A stretch of DNA of 64,000 bases from Paenibacillus antarcticus (GTDB taxonomy: Bacteria > Bacillota > Bacilli > Paenibacillales > Paenibacillaceae). The stretch lies in the NCBI RefSeq assembly GCF_001637225.1, contig NZ_LVJI01000016.1:186001-250000 (forward strand). The letters are read 5' to 3'. Below the pieces are notes generated by a model. That model did not search any database, was not told the DNA's origin, and saw only the letters and a program-made list of their open reading frames with translations. This document shows positions 33,956-43,346 of the stretch, one piece after another (position 1 is the first letter of the stretch; every line of letters begins with the position of its first letter). Both the position numbers and the translations under genes were made by a program.

Positions 33956-35293
33956 ATGAATACATTTGATGCTATTATTATTGGCTTTGGTAAAGGTGGA
34001 AAAACACTGGCAACTGAACTGGCAAATCGTAATTGGAGTGTTGCAGTAATTGAACGATCCAATAAAATGTATGGTGGAACCTGCATTAATATTGGGTGCA
34101 TTCCATCTAAATCATTATCTTATCAATCCAAGAAAGAACATTATGAGCAAGCTGTTGATAATAAGGATGAGCTTATTACTTTTCTGCGTGAGAAGAACTA
34201 TAACAATCTGGCTCAGAATGAAAATATTACGATATTCGATGGTGAGGCTTCATTCGTGTCGGATCACGAAGTACAAGTAAATAAAGGGAATGAAACCAAG
34301 AGGTTGACGTCTTATAAGATATTCATTAATACAGGTGCGGAAACAGTAATCCCGGATATTGATGGGCTTAGAAATAGTAATCATGTGTACACGAGCACTT
34401 CGATTATGGATTTAAAGAAACTACCTAAGAAGATAGCCATTATTGGTGGAGGCTACATAGGTTTGGAATTTGCTTCGATGTATAGTCAATTTGGTTCGGA
34501 AGTTACTGTCTTAGAGGATAGTTCTACATTTATGGGTCGCGAAGATCGAGATGTTGCAGATGCTGTTCATCAGACGATGACGAAGAAACATATTAACATT
34601 AAATTGGATGCTAAAGTTACTGGATTACAAGATACCGTGGATGGCACCATACTTTCATATGTTACACAGGATACAACCCATGAACTACATGTTGATGCAG
34701 TGCTGTTAGCTGTGGGAAGAAAACCAAATATTGAAAGCTTGAATCTCGAAGCAGCAGGCATCGAAGTGACAGACCGAGGAGCTATTAAAGTAGATAATAA
34801 TCTAAGAACAACGGTTCCACATATATGGGCGCTTGGCGATGTGAAAGGTGGTCTACAGTTCACCTACATTTCTTTGGATGATTATCGAATTGTGAAAGAT
34901 GATCTCTTTGGCAATCATAATCACAATATGAATGACCGCGACAATGTACCGTATAGTGTATTTATTGATCCCCCACTGGCCAGAGTTGGATTAAGCGAAG
35001 AGGAAGCTAGCAAACAGGGTTATGATATCAAGGTAGCTAAGCTTCCTGCTTCAGCCATTCCACGTGCACGTTTAATCAATGAAACAGATGGATTTCTAAA
35101 AGCGATTGTCGATGAACATACAAATAAGATTCTTGGTGCGACCTTGTTCTGTGCCGAGTCTAGCGAGATCATTAATATCTTGAGTTTGGCCATGAAAACG
35201 GGGCAAGATTATACGCTCCTCAGAGATCATATTTTTACTCATCCTACGATGAGCGAGGCTTTGAACGATCTGTTCGCTCAAATTAAAGAATAG
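33956..35293 (+). CDS. FAD-dependent disulfide reductase (RclA/hypothiocyanous acid reductase-like)
   Basis: 445 residues. FAD-binding DAIIIGFGKGGKTLA at the N-terminus, redox pair GGTC43INIGC48IPSK, NAD(P)H-binding IAIIGGGYIGLEFASMYSQFG, ALGDVKGG (FAD), and the dimer-interface end HIFTHPTMSEALND. The FTYISLDDYRIV stretch after ALGDV is characteristic of the RclA/Har branch, which reduces hypothiocyanous acid (and in E. coli handles HOCl/Cu stress), rather than of lipoamide dehydrogenase or mercuric reductase, which lack it. The ATG at 33956 has GGAGG 8 bases upstream; an in-frame ATG at 33941 lies before that site. Confidence 0.87.
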   Translation: MNTFDAIIIGFGKGGKTLATELANRNWSVAVIERSNKMYGGTCINIGCIPSKSLSYQSKKEHYEQAVDNKDELITFLREKNYNNLAQNENITIFDGEASFVSDHEVQVNKGNETKRLTSYKIFINTGAETVIPDIDGLRNSNHVYTSTSIMDLKKLPKKIAIIGGGYIGLEFASMYSQFGSEVTVLEDSSTFMGREDRDVADAVHQTMTKKHINIKLDAKVTGLQDTVDGTILSYVTQDTTHELHVDAVLLAVGRKPNIESLNLEAAGIEVTDRGAIKVDNNLRTTVPHIWALGDVKGGLQFTYISLDDYRIVKDDLFGNHNHNMNDRDNVPYSVFIDPPLARVGLSEEEASKQGYDIKVAKLPASAIPRARLINETDGFLKAIVDEHTNKILGATLFCAESSEIINILSLAMKTGQDYTLLRDHIFTHPTMSEALNDLFAQIKE

Positions 35294-35305
35294 CTCATTG
35301 CATAA

Positions 35306-35352
35306 GAAAAGCGTCCCAGCCAGGTGTAACCGGCTGTGGATGCTTCTTATTT
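35306..35352 (+). terminator. Terminator after the reductase gene
   Basis: AAGC, TCC and AGCC pair with GGCT, GGA and GCTT, then a T-rich stretch. It may also end the converging LysR gene. Confidence 0.7.
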
Positions 35353-35378
35353 CTTATTCGAGCAAATGCTCAATAGTG

Positions 35379-36254
35379 CTATTTCACGAGCTCAATAAAC
35401 TTGCTTGCCGCATTGGAAAGTGGCATGTTGCGCATAATCATGAATCCCACTTGAGAAGGGGGCATCTTGATGTCGAGCTGAATTTCAAAGAGGGAACCCT
35501 CATCAAGTTCTTTGGAAATGAATTCTTTCGTGACGTAAGAGATTCCAAGGCCTTTGCTAGCTAACTCAATGAGAAGATCGACGCTTCCCACCTCAATTTC
35601 AGGTTTAATTTGATAACCGTAACTTGTGAATAGTTCGGTGATGGCCATGCGTACCCGGCTATTACGCGAGAATAGAATGATAGGGTACTGAAGTAGTCGT
35701 TCCAGTGAGAGTACCTTGCCCTTAAGCTCTGCATATCGAGGCCCTGCAACAAAGCAATCCTGCAACTCAATACCCTTCATCACTTCAATTTGAGAATCGA
35801 CGATGGGCAGACGAGCAACGCCTAGATCAATTTTTCCTTCTTTCAAGAAGGCGATGGTTTCCGGTGTTGTCCCATGGTTCAGATGCAATTTGATGCTGGG
35901 ATGCTTCTGATGATAGCTTTCTAAGTAAGGAAGGATATAATGCTTGAACAACGAATCGCTACCACCGATCCGTAACTCGCCGCTATCCAGATTTTTAAGT
36001 GAGGCCATTTTTTCTTCTGCTAAAGAGATTAGGATCTGAGACTTCTCGATATAAGAATAAAGGGTTACGCCTTCTGGTGTTAAGGTAACACCTTTGGAAT
36101 TTCGGTAAAACAAGGTGAGGCCGAAACTTATCTCCAGTTGTTTGATGGCGTGGCTGACACTTGGCTGCGTGATGAACAATGATTTGGCGGCCATAGATAA
36201 GCTTCCTGTCTTTGCGGCCCAATAGAAAACTTTGTATAGTTCGTAATTGATCAT
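35379..36254 (-). CDS. LysR-family transcriptional regulator divergent from zwf
   Basis: 291 residues. N-terminal winged helix: YKVFYWAAKTGSLSMAAKSLFITQPSVSHAIKQLE in standard LysR form, FYRNSKGVTLTPEG, then the two-lobe effector domain (GELRIGGSDSLFKHYILP onward). It faces away from zwf-tal-gnd across a 124-base region, the classic LysR arrangement, so it probably controls that operon and itself. A 15-base palindrome overlaps its own start codon. The ribosome site is weak (AGGAG 14 bases away). Confidence 0.9.
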   Translation of the reverse strand: MINYELYKVFYWAAKTGSLSMAAKSLFITQPSVSHAIKQLEISFGLTLFYRNSKGVTLTPEGVTLYSYIEKSQILISLAEEKMASLKNLDSGELRIGGSDSLFKHYILPYLESYHQKHPSIKLHLNHGTTPETIAFLKEGKIDLGVARLPIVDSQIEVMKGIELQDCFVAGPRYAELKGKVLSLERLLQYPIILFSRNSRVRMAITELFTSYGYQIKPEIEVGSVDLLIELASKGLGISYVTKEFISKELDEGSLFEIQLDIKMPPSQVGFMIMRNMPLSNAASKFIELVK

Positions 36255-36267
36255 AGACGTGGTCTAT
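36253..36267. promoter_or_regulatory. Perfect palindrome over the LysR start codon
   Basis: ATAGAC-GTG-GTCTAT. It covers the regulator's own ATG, a likely autoregulatory site. Confidence 0.5.
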
Positions 36268-36287
36268 AGCTCCTGTAAAATATATTG

Positions 36288-36316
36288 ATTACCTGTATAG
36301 GTGATATTCGTATTAT
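36288..36316 (+). promoter_or_regulatory. LysR-type operator and zwf promoter
   Basis: ATTACCT-GTAT-AGGTGAT (36288-36305, one mismatch) is followed by a TATTAT -10 box at 36311-36316. The palindrome covers the -35 position, which has no good -35 hexamer, as expected for an activator-dependent promoter. Confidence 0.5.
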
Positions 36317-36378
36317 AGTGTATTAAAGAAATAGAAACCAGAGCTAACAAAGAAGCTCTGTTGGAAGGAGCAATACCA

Positions 36379-37878
36379 TTGGAGGCTACTACGTTTGTAT
36401 TATTTGGAGCGACAGGGGATTTAGCAAAAAGAAAAATTTACCCTGCTTTGTTTAATTTGTTCATCGATCAGAAATTACCTCAATTCTTCTCTGTCATTGG
36501 TCTTGGAAGAAGAGAGTTATCCAATAAAGCATTTCAATCAAATGTAGAGCAATCACTTCGTATGTTTTCTAGACGGGAAGCGACAGACCCTATTATCGTA
36601 GAACAATTCTTAAGTGCATTCCGCTATAGTGTTCTCGATGTAGGACATAAAGAAGATTATCAGACACTACTTCAATTGATTGAACAGAAGGAAGAAGAGC
36701 TACAAGTTGCACCGAATCGCATGTTTTATTTGTCGGTAGGACCTGAATTCTTTGAGACGATTACTGCTAACATCCATGAAAGTGGACTTGGTACAACGAG
36801 TGGTTGGAGACGTCTGGTGATTGAGAAGCCTTTCGGCCATGATTTGCAGTCTGCTCGGGAATTGAATAAGAATCTAAGCAAAGCTTTTACAGAAGAAGAG
36901 ATATTTAGAATCGATCATTATCTAGGCAAGCCGATGGTACAGAAACTTGAAGTATTGCAGAAGAGTAATCCGGTTCTTAAGGCATTATGGGATAATCGGT
37001 ACATTGCTAACGTTCAAATCACAGCCAATGAAATCGTAGGTGTTGAAGAAAGAGCGGGCTATTACGATCATGTGGGTGCTGTAAGAGACATGTTCCAGAA
37101 CCATATGTTGCAATTGCTCATGATGCTAACGATTCACCTTCCGAATAACAGTACTGTGGATAATGTTCGTTATAAGAAGAAGCTAGTGATGGATTCGCTA
37201 GAGACGTTAAGGAAAGAGGATGTTGGATCACACGTTATCCGCGGACAGTACGCGGCAGGAACGATTCAAGGCGAACCGGTGGTCGGTTATACATCGGAAC
37301 CCAACATTGCCGCAACATCAAGAAACGACACATTTATCGCAGCTAAGCTGCAAATTGACGATTATTTCTGGCGGGGCGTTCCTTTTTACATCCGTACAGG
37401 CAAAAGAATGAAGGACAAATCAACACGAATCGTAATTGAATTCAAAGAACCGTTGAAGCAGTCCGGGGCAAATGATGATAATGCATTGCCTAATCTTCTT
37501 GTATTTGAAATCAGTCCGAATGAAGGTATTGTACTTCAATTGAATTCAAGAGATCCTCTACACAAAGGGGAGTTCAAGCCCTTGAATATCGATTTCCATG
37601 AGAGTCAAGGCAATGTGCCTGAAGCTTACGAGAACTTAATCTGCGACGCTTTGCAAGGTGATTCTACGTTCTTCGCACATTGGGATGAAGTCGAGTTGTC
37701 ATGGCAATGGGTTCAACCTATCTTAGAGGCATACGAAGAGAACACAGTACCACTTCATCTTTATGAAGCTGGCACCTATGGCCCTGTAGAATCCGATGAG
37801 CTGCTGAAGCAAGACGGCTATCATTGGTGGTTCGACGAAAGTGAAGTAGCTGAAGTAAGAACAGAAGTCAGCGTATAG
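36379..37878 (+). CDS. zwf: Glucose-6-phosphate 1-dehydrogenase
   Basis: 499 residues. Oxidises glucose 6-phosphate to 6-phosphogluconolactone with NADP, the entry step of the oxidative pentose phosphate pathway. Visible: the nucleotide-binding FGATGDLAKRKIYPALFNL, the active-site RIDHYLGKP (His about residue 180), FQNHMLQL, and PFYIRTGKRM. The start is TTG at 36379, chosen because AAGGAG is 8 bases upstream. First gene of zwf-tal-gnd. No separate 6-phosphogluconolactonase gene is in the cluster. Confidence 0.95.
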   Translation: MEATTFVLFGATGDLAKRKIYPALFNLFIDQKLPQFFSVIGLGRRELSNKAFQSNVEQSLRMFSRREATDPIIVEQFLSAFRYSVLDVGHKEDYQTLLQLIEQKEEELQVAPNRMFYLSVGPEFFETITANIHESGLGTTSGWRRLVIEKPFGHDLQSARELNKNLSKAFTEEEIFRIDHYLGKPMVQKLEVLQKSNPVLKALWDNRYIANVQITANEIVGVEERAGYYDHVGAVRDMFQNHMLQLLMMLTIHLPNNSTVDNVRYKKKLVMDSLETLRKEDVGSHVIRGQYAAGTIQGEPVVGYTSEPNIAATSRNDTFIAAKLQIDDYFWRGVPFYIRTGKRMKDKSTRIVIEFKEPLKQSGANDDNALPNLLVFEISPNEGIVLQLNSRDPLHKGEFKPLNIDFHESQGNVPEAYENLICDALQGDSTFFAHWDEVELSWQWVQPILEAYEENTVPLHLYEAGTYGPVESDELLKQDGYHWWFDESEVAEVRTEVSV

Positions 37879-37955
37879 TAGGCATGTTCTTTCGAAGTTA
37901 GGTACACGTATACAAGTAATATAAATGATAACTATGGAAAACGGAGGTAATGACG

Positions 37956-38615
37956 ATGAAATTTTTTATCGATACTGCAAACCTGGTAGATATCAAAAAG
38001 GCTTATAAAATTGGTGTATTATCCGGTGTTACGACAAACCCATCTTTAGTTGCTAAAGAAGGCGTGAAATTCGAAGATCGTATCGCTGAGATTTTACGAG
38101 AAGTACCTGAGGTGGAGTCGGTTTCAGCCGAAGTGACACCAGATGCAGAAACAGCTGAAGACATGATCGCGCAAGCGGATGAACTGATTAAAATTAATAA
38201 CTATGACAAGAACATCACCATTAAGCTTCCGATGACGCTGGCAGGTTTAGAAGCATGCCGTTACCTAACGAAGAAGGGTGTAAAGACAAACGTAACGTTG
38301 ATCTTCACCGTGAACCAAGCACTATTGGCTGCTCGCGCTGGCGCGACTTATGTCTCCCCGTTTCTTGGACGGTTGGATGATATTTCGGAAGATGGCGTTC
38401 TACTTGTCTCGAGAATCGCTGAATTGTTCCGTACGCATAAGTTGGATGCACAAATCATCGCAGCATCTGTCCGTCATCCCGATCATGTGACACGTGTAGC
38501 CATGGCTGGCGCGCATATCGCAACCATTCCCTTCTCAGTTATCGAACAAATCTCCAAGCATCCTCTAACGGATCAAGGTATGGAGAAATTCGCTGCCGAT
38601 TGGGCAAATAAATAG
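37956..38615 (+). CDS. tal: Transaldolase (short TalC/FSA-like form)
   Basis: 219 residues, the short class related to fructose-6-phosphate aldolase. [23 protein letters not shown], the Schiff-base Lys90 in NITIKLPMT, and [31 protein letters not shown] are typical. It transfers dihydroxyacetone units in the non-oxidative pentose phosphate pathway. The ATG at 37956 has GGAGGT 7 bases upstream; the ATG at 37950 is too close to it. Confidence 0.93.
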   Translation: MKFFIDTANLVDIKKAYKIGVLSGVTTNPSLVAKEGVKFEDRIAEILREVPEVESVSAEVTPDAETAEDMIAQADELIKINNYDKNITIKLPMTLAGLEACRYLTKKGVKTNVTLIFTVNQALLAARAGATYVSPFLGRLDDISEDGVLLVSRIAELFRTHKLDAQIIAASVRHPDHVTRVAMAGAHIATIPFSVIEQISKHPLTDQGMEKFAADWANK

Positions 38616-38668
38616 CGTAACCTTAAATCACACTTTACTATACAGAAGTTAAAAGGAGAGTTATTCAA

Positions 38669-40087
38669 ATGAAGAAACAACAAATTGGCGTCGTTGGTTT
38701 GGCTGTTATGGGTAAAAACCTAGCCATGAATATTGAAAGTAAAGGCTTCTCCGTTGCAGTGTACAATCGTTCTGCAGAAAAAACAAATGAACTATTGGCA
38801 GAAGCGCAAGGGAAGGATTTCGTAGGGACATACAATATCGAAGAGTTTGTTCAATCTTTAGAGATTCCACGTAAAATTCTTATCATGGTTAAAGCAGGTC
38901 AACCTACGGATGATACGATTAATCAGCTTGTACCATATCTTGATCAAGGAGATATTCTAATTGATGGCGGGAACGCTTATTTCCCTGATACACAGCGCAG
39001 AAATAAAGATCTTCAGGCGCAAGGATTCCGCTTCATCGGCGCGGGCGTCTCTGGTGGTGAAGAGGGAGCATTAAAGGGTCCTGCAATTATGCCAGGTGGA
39101 CAAAAAGATGCGTATGAGTTGGTAGAGCCAATTCTAACAGCTATTTCAGCTAAAGTAGATGGTGAACCTTGCTCGACTTATATTGGTGGAGATGGTGCGG
39201 GTCATTATGTCAAAATGGTTCACAACGGTATTGAATACGGCGATATGCAATTAATCGGCGAAGCGTATCACCTACTTAAAGATGTACTGAACTTAAGTAC
39301 AGCTGAGTTACACGATATTTTCACAGAATGGAATAACGGCGAACTTGATAGTTATTTAATTGAGATCACGGCTGATATTTTCAAAAAAGTAGATCCTGAT
39401 ACAGGTAAACCGATGGTAGATGTTATTCTCGATTCGGCTGGGCAAAAGGGAACGGGTAAATGGACAAGCCAAAGCTCCTTGGACTTGGGTGTGCCATTAT
39501 CGATCATTACGGAGTCTGTATTTGCACGGTTTATCTCCGCAATGAAAGAAGAACGCGTAGCAGCAAGCAAATTATTGAGTGGTCCTGCGGTATCGAGCTA
39601 CGACGGTGACCCTAAGGAATTCATTGAAGCTGTTCGTAAAGCGTTGTATACAAGTAAAATAGCTTCTTATGCACAAGGATTTGCACAAATGAGAGCTGCA
39701 TCAGATGAGTATAAATGGGACTTGAACTATGGTCGCATTGCGATGATATTCCGCGGTGGCTGTATCATTCGTGCAAGATTCTTGCAAAATATTAAGGATG
39801 CTTATGATCGCAATCCAGATCTGAAGAACCTGCTCTTGGACGATTATTTCAGTCAGATCGTTGATAACTATCAAGAGGCTTGGAGAAATGTCATAGCTAT
39901 TGGTATCAATAGAGGAATTCCGGTTCCTGCATTTGCTTCTGCGTTAGCTTATTATGATAGCTATCGATCAGAGAGACTTCCGGCTAATTTACTTCAAGCG
40001 CAAAGAGATTATTTCGGAGCACACACATTCCAACGTCTTGATAAAGAGGGAAGTTTCCATTTCCAATGGATGGACAATAACGAATAA
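38669..40087 (+). CDS. gnd: 6-phosphogluconate dehydrogenase (decarboxylating)
   Basis: 472 residues, full length. [21 protein letters not shown] (NADP site), [40 protein letters not shown] with the catalytic Lys, and the C-terminal HFQWMDNN tail are all present. It makes ribulose 5-phosphate and NADPH. AAAAGGAGAG precedes the ATG. Together with zwf and tal it completes an NADPH-producing operon; a long terminator follows. Confidence 0.96.
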   Translation: MKKQQIGVVGLAVMGKNLAMNIESKGFSVAVYNRSAEKTNELLAEAQGKDFVGTYNIEEFVQSLEIPRKILIMVKAGQPTDDTINQLVPYLDQGDILIDGGNAYFPDTQRRNKDLQAQGFRFIGAGVSGGEEGALKGPAIMPGGQKDAYELVEPILTAISAKVDGEPCSTYIGGDGAGHYVKMVHNGIEYGDMQLIGEAYHLLKDVLNLSTAELHDIFTEWNNGELDSYLIEITADIFKKVDPDTGKPMVDVILDSAGQKGTGKWTSQSSLDLGVPLSIITESVFARFISAMKEERVAASKLLSGPAVSSYDGDPKEFIEAVRKALYTSKIASYAQGFAQMRAASDEYKWDLNYGRIAMIFRGGCIIRARFLQNIKDAYDRNPDLKNLLLDDYFSQIVDNYQEAWRNVIAIGINRGIPVPAFASALAYYDSYRSERLPANLLQAQRDYFGAHTFQRLDKEGSFHFQWMDNNE

Positions 40088-40105
40088 GAAGTTATATAAC
40101 GATAT

Positions 40106-40176
40106 AAATAGGCACTCCTTGTGGCTAGTCATGAAATTATACATTTCATGACTAGCTAACATAGGAGTGCCTTTTA
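40106..40176 (+). terminator. Long terminator of zwf-tal-gnd
   Basis: AAATAGGCACTCCT pairs with AGGAGTGCCTTTT, and inside it GCTAGTCATGAAAT pairs with ATTTCATGACTAGC. Unusually long two-part stem followed by T-rich sequence. Confidence 0.9.
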
Positions 40177-40198
40177 TTTGTTTTCTCATTACATAGTT

Positions 40199-40251
40199 TA
40201 AGGTTCATGTAAGGTTTAAATTAAAAGGGTGTAAGGTGGGTGAATTATAAT
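40199..40251 (+). promoter_or_regulatory. Response-regulator-dependent promoter of the Bce-like operon
   Basis: TAAGGT direct repeats begin at 40199, 40210 and 40232, i.e. 11 and 22 bases apart, so all face the same side of the helix. TATAAT stands at 40246-40251, with no good -35. This is the arrangement expected for an OmpR-type activator, presumably the regulator at 44441. Confidence 0.6.
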
Positions 40252-40281
40252 TGCTTTAATAGGACTTAACAGGAGGCAATT

Positions 40282-41049
40282 ATGAAACCCATATTAAAAG
40301 CTATAAACGTGCAAAAAGTGTTTGGTGTCAAAGGTAACGTATATAAAGCGTTGGAAGATATTAATTTAGAGATTCAAGAAGGTGAGTTTGTTGGGATCAT
40401 GGGTCCATCAGGTGCCGGCAAATCAACACTGCTTAATATATTATCAACCATTGATATGCCATCATCAGGCGATATTATAATCGATGATCAGAATATTATC
40501 CAGATGACAGAAGAACAATTGTCTGATTTCCGCCGAAATAAGCTAGGATTTATTTTTCAAGATTACAACTTACTTGATACGTTAACGGTAAAAGAAAATA
40601 TTGTACTTCCACTTGCCTTGTCAAAGGTACCTGCGAAGGAAATCGAGGAACGAGTCAATGTAGTGGCTGATACATTTGGGATTGGAGAAATTCTAAATAA
40701 ATATCCCTACCATATATCTGGCGGTCAGAAACAAAGAACAGCAGCTTCTCGAGCGATTGTTGCCAATCCGAGCTTGATTCTAGCTGATGAACCAACAGGT
40801 GCGTTAGATTCGAAATCGGCTACAGATTTACTTGAAAGTTTAAGCTCATTAAATGATAAGAACAAATCAACCATTATGATGGTCACTCACGATGTGTATG
40901 CAGCTAGCTTTGCTAAACGGGTTTTATTTATTAAAGATGGTCGGATTTTCACAGAAATTCATAAAGGACAGTTGTCACGCAAGGCGTTCTTTCGCACAAT
41001 ACTAGATATTCTCGCTTGGCTCGGAGGTTCTGATCATGACGTTATTTAG
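40282..41049 (+). CDS. BceA-like ABC transporter ATP-binding protein
   Basis: 255 residues. Walker A MGPSGAGKST, Q-loop FIFQDYNLLDTLTVKENI, signature ISGGQKQRTA, Walker B LILADEPTGALDSKS and switch His in MVTHD. The DYNLLDTLT and GALDS wording is typical of the antimicrobial-peptide (BceA/YxdL/PsdA) group. Strong AGGAGG start. The end overlaps the permease gene by 14 bases. Confidence 0.92.
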   Translation: MKPILKAINVQKVFGVKGNVYKALEDINLEIQEGEFVGIMGPSGAGKSTLLNILSTIDMPSSGDIIIDDQNIIQMTEEQLSDFRRNKLGFIFQDYNLLDTLTVKENIVLPLALSKVPAKEIEERVNVVADTFGIGEILNKYPYHISGGQKQRTAASRAIVANPSLILADEPTGALDSKSATDLLESLSSLNDKNKSTIMMVTHDVYAASFAKRVLFIKDGRIFTEIHKGQLSRKAFFRTILDILAWLGGSDHDVI

Positions 41050-42967
41050 CATTGCAAGAAAGACGATTCGGCAAAATTTCAGCAATTATTTCCTCTATTT
41101 TGCATCGATGATATTTAGTATTGTGATTTACTTTGTATTCGTGTCATTAAAGTACGATCAGACGATTCAGGCTAGTTCTGACACATCACCCAAAATCAAC
41201 TCTGTATTTAGCGGGGCGGCAGTTGTCTTAATTATTTTCGTAGCGGTTTTCATTTGGTATTCTAACTCTTTCTTTACACGGAAACGTAAAAAAGAAGTGG
41301 GACTGTACTCATTACTTGGTGTGCGGAAGAAGCAAATAGGTCGCATGCTCTTTTATGAAAACTTCATCATGGGATGTCTGGCCCTTATTGTCGGAATTCT
41401 GTTGGGGTCGGTCTTATCGAAGTTTTTTGTGACGATTCTAATGAAGATCATGGGGTATAACGCCATTGTGAATTTCACTATTTCACTAGAAGCGATCATA
41501 AATACGATTATTGTGTTTATGATCATTACGCTCATTACATCGTTTCATGGCTATCGATTGATTTACCGTTTCAAATTAATTGAACTATTTCAGGCAGATA
41601 AAGAAGGGGAGCAAGAACCGAGAACATCGTTTATTATAGCCTTGATCTCCATCTTATTGATCGGAATCGGTTATTGGCTCGCGTTACAGAACATGCTAGA
41701 TTCAGCAATATGGCGAAAAATAGGGTTCCTAGTTACACCACTCATCATAATCATTACAGTGATTCTAGGTACGTATCTCTTATTTAGTAGTTTGACGGTG
41801 TATTTATTAAAGGTCTCAAGAAAGAACAAGAAGAAATATTGGAACGGAATTAACTTGATCGGGACATCGCAGCTTTTATTTAGAATTAAAGGTAATGCAC
41901 GTACACTCACCATTATTGCAGTGCTTAGTGCAACGACATTAACAGCAGTTGGAGCAGCGTATAGTTTGTATTATAACAACAGAAGTAATGTGGAAATGGC
42001 TGATCCGAGCAGCATGATGTTTATTGCGGAAGACAACAACATAGATGAACAAGTAAATGGCATGATTACAAATAGTAAAGACCATGACCTAATCTACCAC
42101 GAGGCGATTTCCACCCTTCAAGTAGATGCAGACGTAACGAATCTTAATAGTGAGTTCTATAGCAATGATATGATCTATACCGTGGTTTCAAACCGTGATT
42201 TCAATACAATAGCTAAATTGCAAGGAAGAAATGATGTGCTTTCACTACAAGCAAATGAAGCAGCTGTCTTAGACGCCATGTACTCAGAACAGATGTCGCC
42301 TGTATATGTCGGTGCAACGATTTCTTTAAAGGTAAATGATCGCGATGAGAATGTTACATTTAAGCATTTGAAGAAGTATAGTATTTTCAATTATCGCACT
42401 GCGGGTACTACGATTGTTGTCAGTGATGAATTATTTGCAGGATTAGCCAAAGAAATACAACCAGAAAATATGCTTATATATAAAATCACAAATGAAGATA
42501 ATGCTGAGCATTTAACAAAGGGTGTTCAAGCAATCATGCCGGATGAAGCAAGGCTTTCTAGTTTCTATGCGGATTATACTGCGGGTCTAGAATCATCAGG
42601 ATTATTGATTTTCATGGGCGGGTTCTTAGGGTTAGTATTCCTAACGGCAACAGGAAGCATCATCTATTTCAAACAATTAACAGAAGCGAACTCTGACAAA
42701 GAGCGCTATGAAATTTTGCATAAAATCGGTGTAAATAAAAAAGAAATTAGATTAGTTATTGCCAAACAAATGGCATTCATCTTTGGATTACCTTTGATTG
42801 CGGGAATAGCCCATTGTGCTGTGGCGTTAACGGCTTTATCACGATTGTTACAAATCAACTTAGTTATTCCAGTGATGATTTGTATGGCCGTATACACATG
42901 TATCTACATCGCTTACTACTTCTTGACAGTCAATGCTTATTACCAAACCGTAACGAAAACAAAATAA
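41036..42967 (+). CDS. BceB-like FtsX-family permease
   Basis: 643 residues with ten predicted helices in the 1+3, 2+..+3 order of BceB proteins. A large extracytoplasmic domain of about 200 residues (from about 318) lies between helices 7 and 8, the part that senses peptide antibiotics in relatives. FFTRKRKKEVGLYSLLGVRKKQIG is the FtsX-type cytoplasmic helix. GGAGG lies 8 bases before the ATG, which overlaps the ATPase gene. Such transporters free lipid-cycle intermediates from bacitracin-like peptides. Confidence 0.9.
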   Translation: MTLFSIARKTIRQNFSNYFLYFASMIFSIVIYFVFVSLKYDQTIQASSDTSPKINSVFSGAAVVLIIFVAVFIWYSNSFFTRKRKKEVGLYSLLGVRKKQIGRMLFYENFIMGCLALIVGILLGSVLSKFFVTILMKIMGYNAIVNFTISLEAIINTIIVFMIITLITSFHGYRLIYRFKLIELFQADKEGEQEPRTSFIIALISILLIGIGYWLALQNMLDSAIWRKIGFLVTPLIIIITVILGTYLLFSSLTVYLLKVSRKNKKKYWNGINLIGTSQLLFRIKGNARTLTIIAVLSATTLTAVGAAYSLYYNNRSNVEMADPSSMMFIAEDNNIDEQVNGMITNSKDHDLIYHEAISTLQVDADVTNLNSEFYSNDMIYTVVSNRDFNTIAKLQGRNDVLSLQANEAAVLDAMYSEQMSPVYVGATISLKVNDRDENVTFKHLKKYSIFNYRTAGTTIVVSDELFAGLAKEIQPENMLIYKITNEDNAEHLTKGVQAIMPDEARLSSFYADYTAGLESSGLLIFMGGFLGLVFLTATGSIIYFKQLTEANSDKERYEILHKIGVNKKEIRLVIAKQMAFIFGLPLIAGIAHCAVALTALSRLLQINLVIPVMICMAVYTCIYIAYYFLTVNAYYQTVTKTK

Positions 42968-42989
42968 AGGTTAGTAAAGGGGAAAAATA

Positions 42990-43346
42990 ATGAAAAAGTT
43001 AATCATATTTGTATCCGTAATCGTTGTGTTGGTCGTGGGGGCTTTCTTTTTTCTACAAAATGTTAATATAAACAGACTAGGCACAGACAATTATTATGTT
43101 CAAATTAAAGGTAAGGGTGAGAAATTTGAAAGCAAAGCAAATAATGGGGAGAAATTCGTGCATTATGAATACACTTTACCTGGATTTAATGAAGATGGCA
43201 TAGAGAAAGTATTCACTTTTACAAGTAGTAAGCAACTTCGTGAGGAAGCCTACTTAAATTTGTTCGTGAAAGACGAGGAAGTTAAATCATATAAAGAGGT
43301 TAAACTTGGGGATATTTCGAGTTCGGCTCAGGAAAAGCTGAAATGA
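42990..43346 (+). CDS. YxeA-like (DUF1093) small exported protein
   Basis: 118 residues: an N-terminal helix (LIIFVSVIVVLVVGAFFFL) and an OB-like beta domain with NYYVQIKGKGEKFE, YEYTLPGFNEDG and the closing KSYKEVKLGDI. This is the YxeA pattern; YxeA neighbours the Bce-like yxdJKLM genes in B. subtilis. Its 3' end overlaps the DUF418 start (ATGA). Role in the detoxification module is unknown. Confidence 0.85.
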   Translation: MKKLIIFVSVIVVLVVGAFFFLQNVNINRLGTDNYYVQIKGKGEKFESKANNGEKFVHYEYTLPGFNEDGIEKVFTFTSSKQLREEAYLNLFVKDEEVKSYKEVKLGDISSSAQEKLK

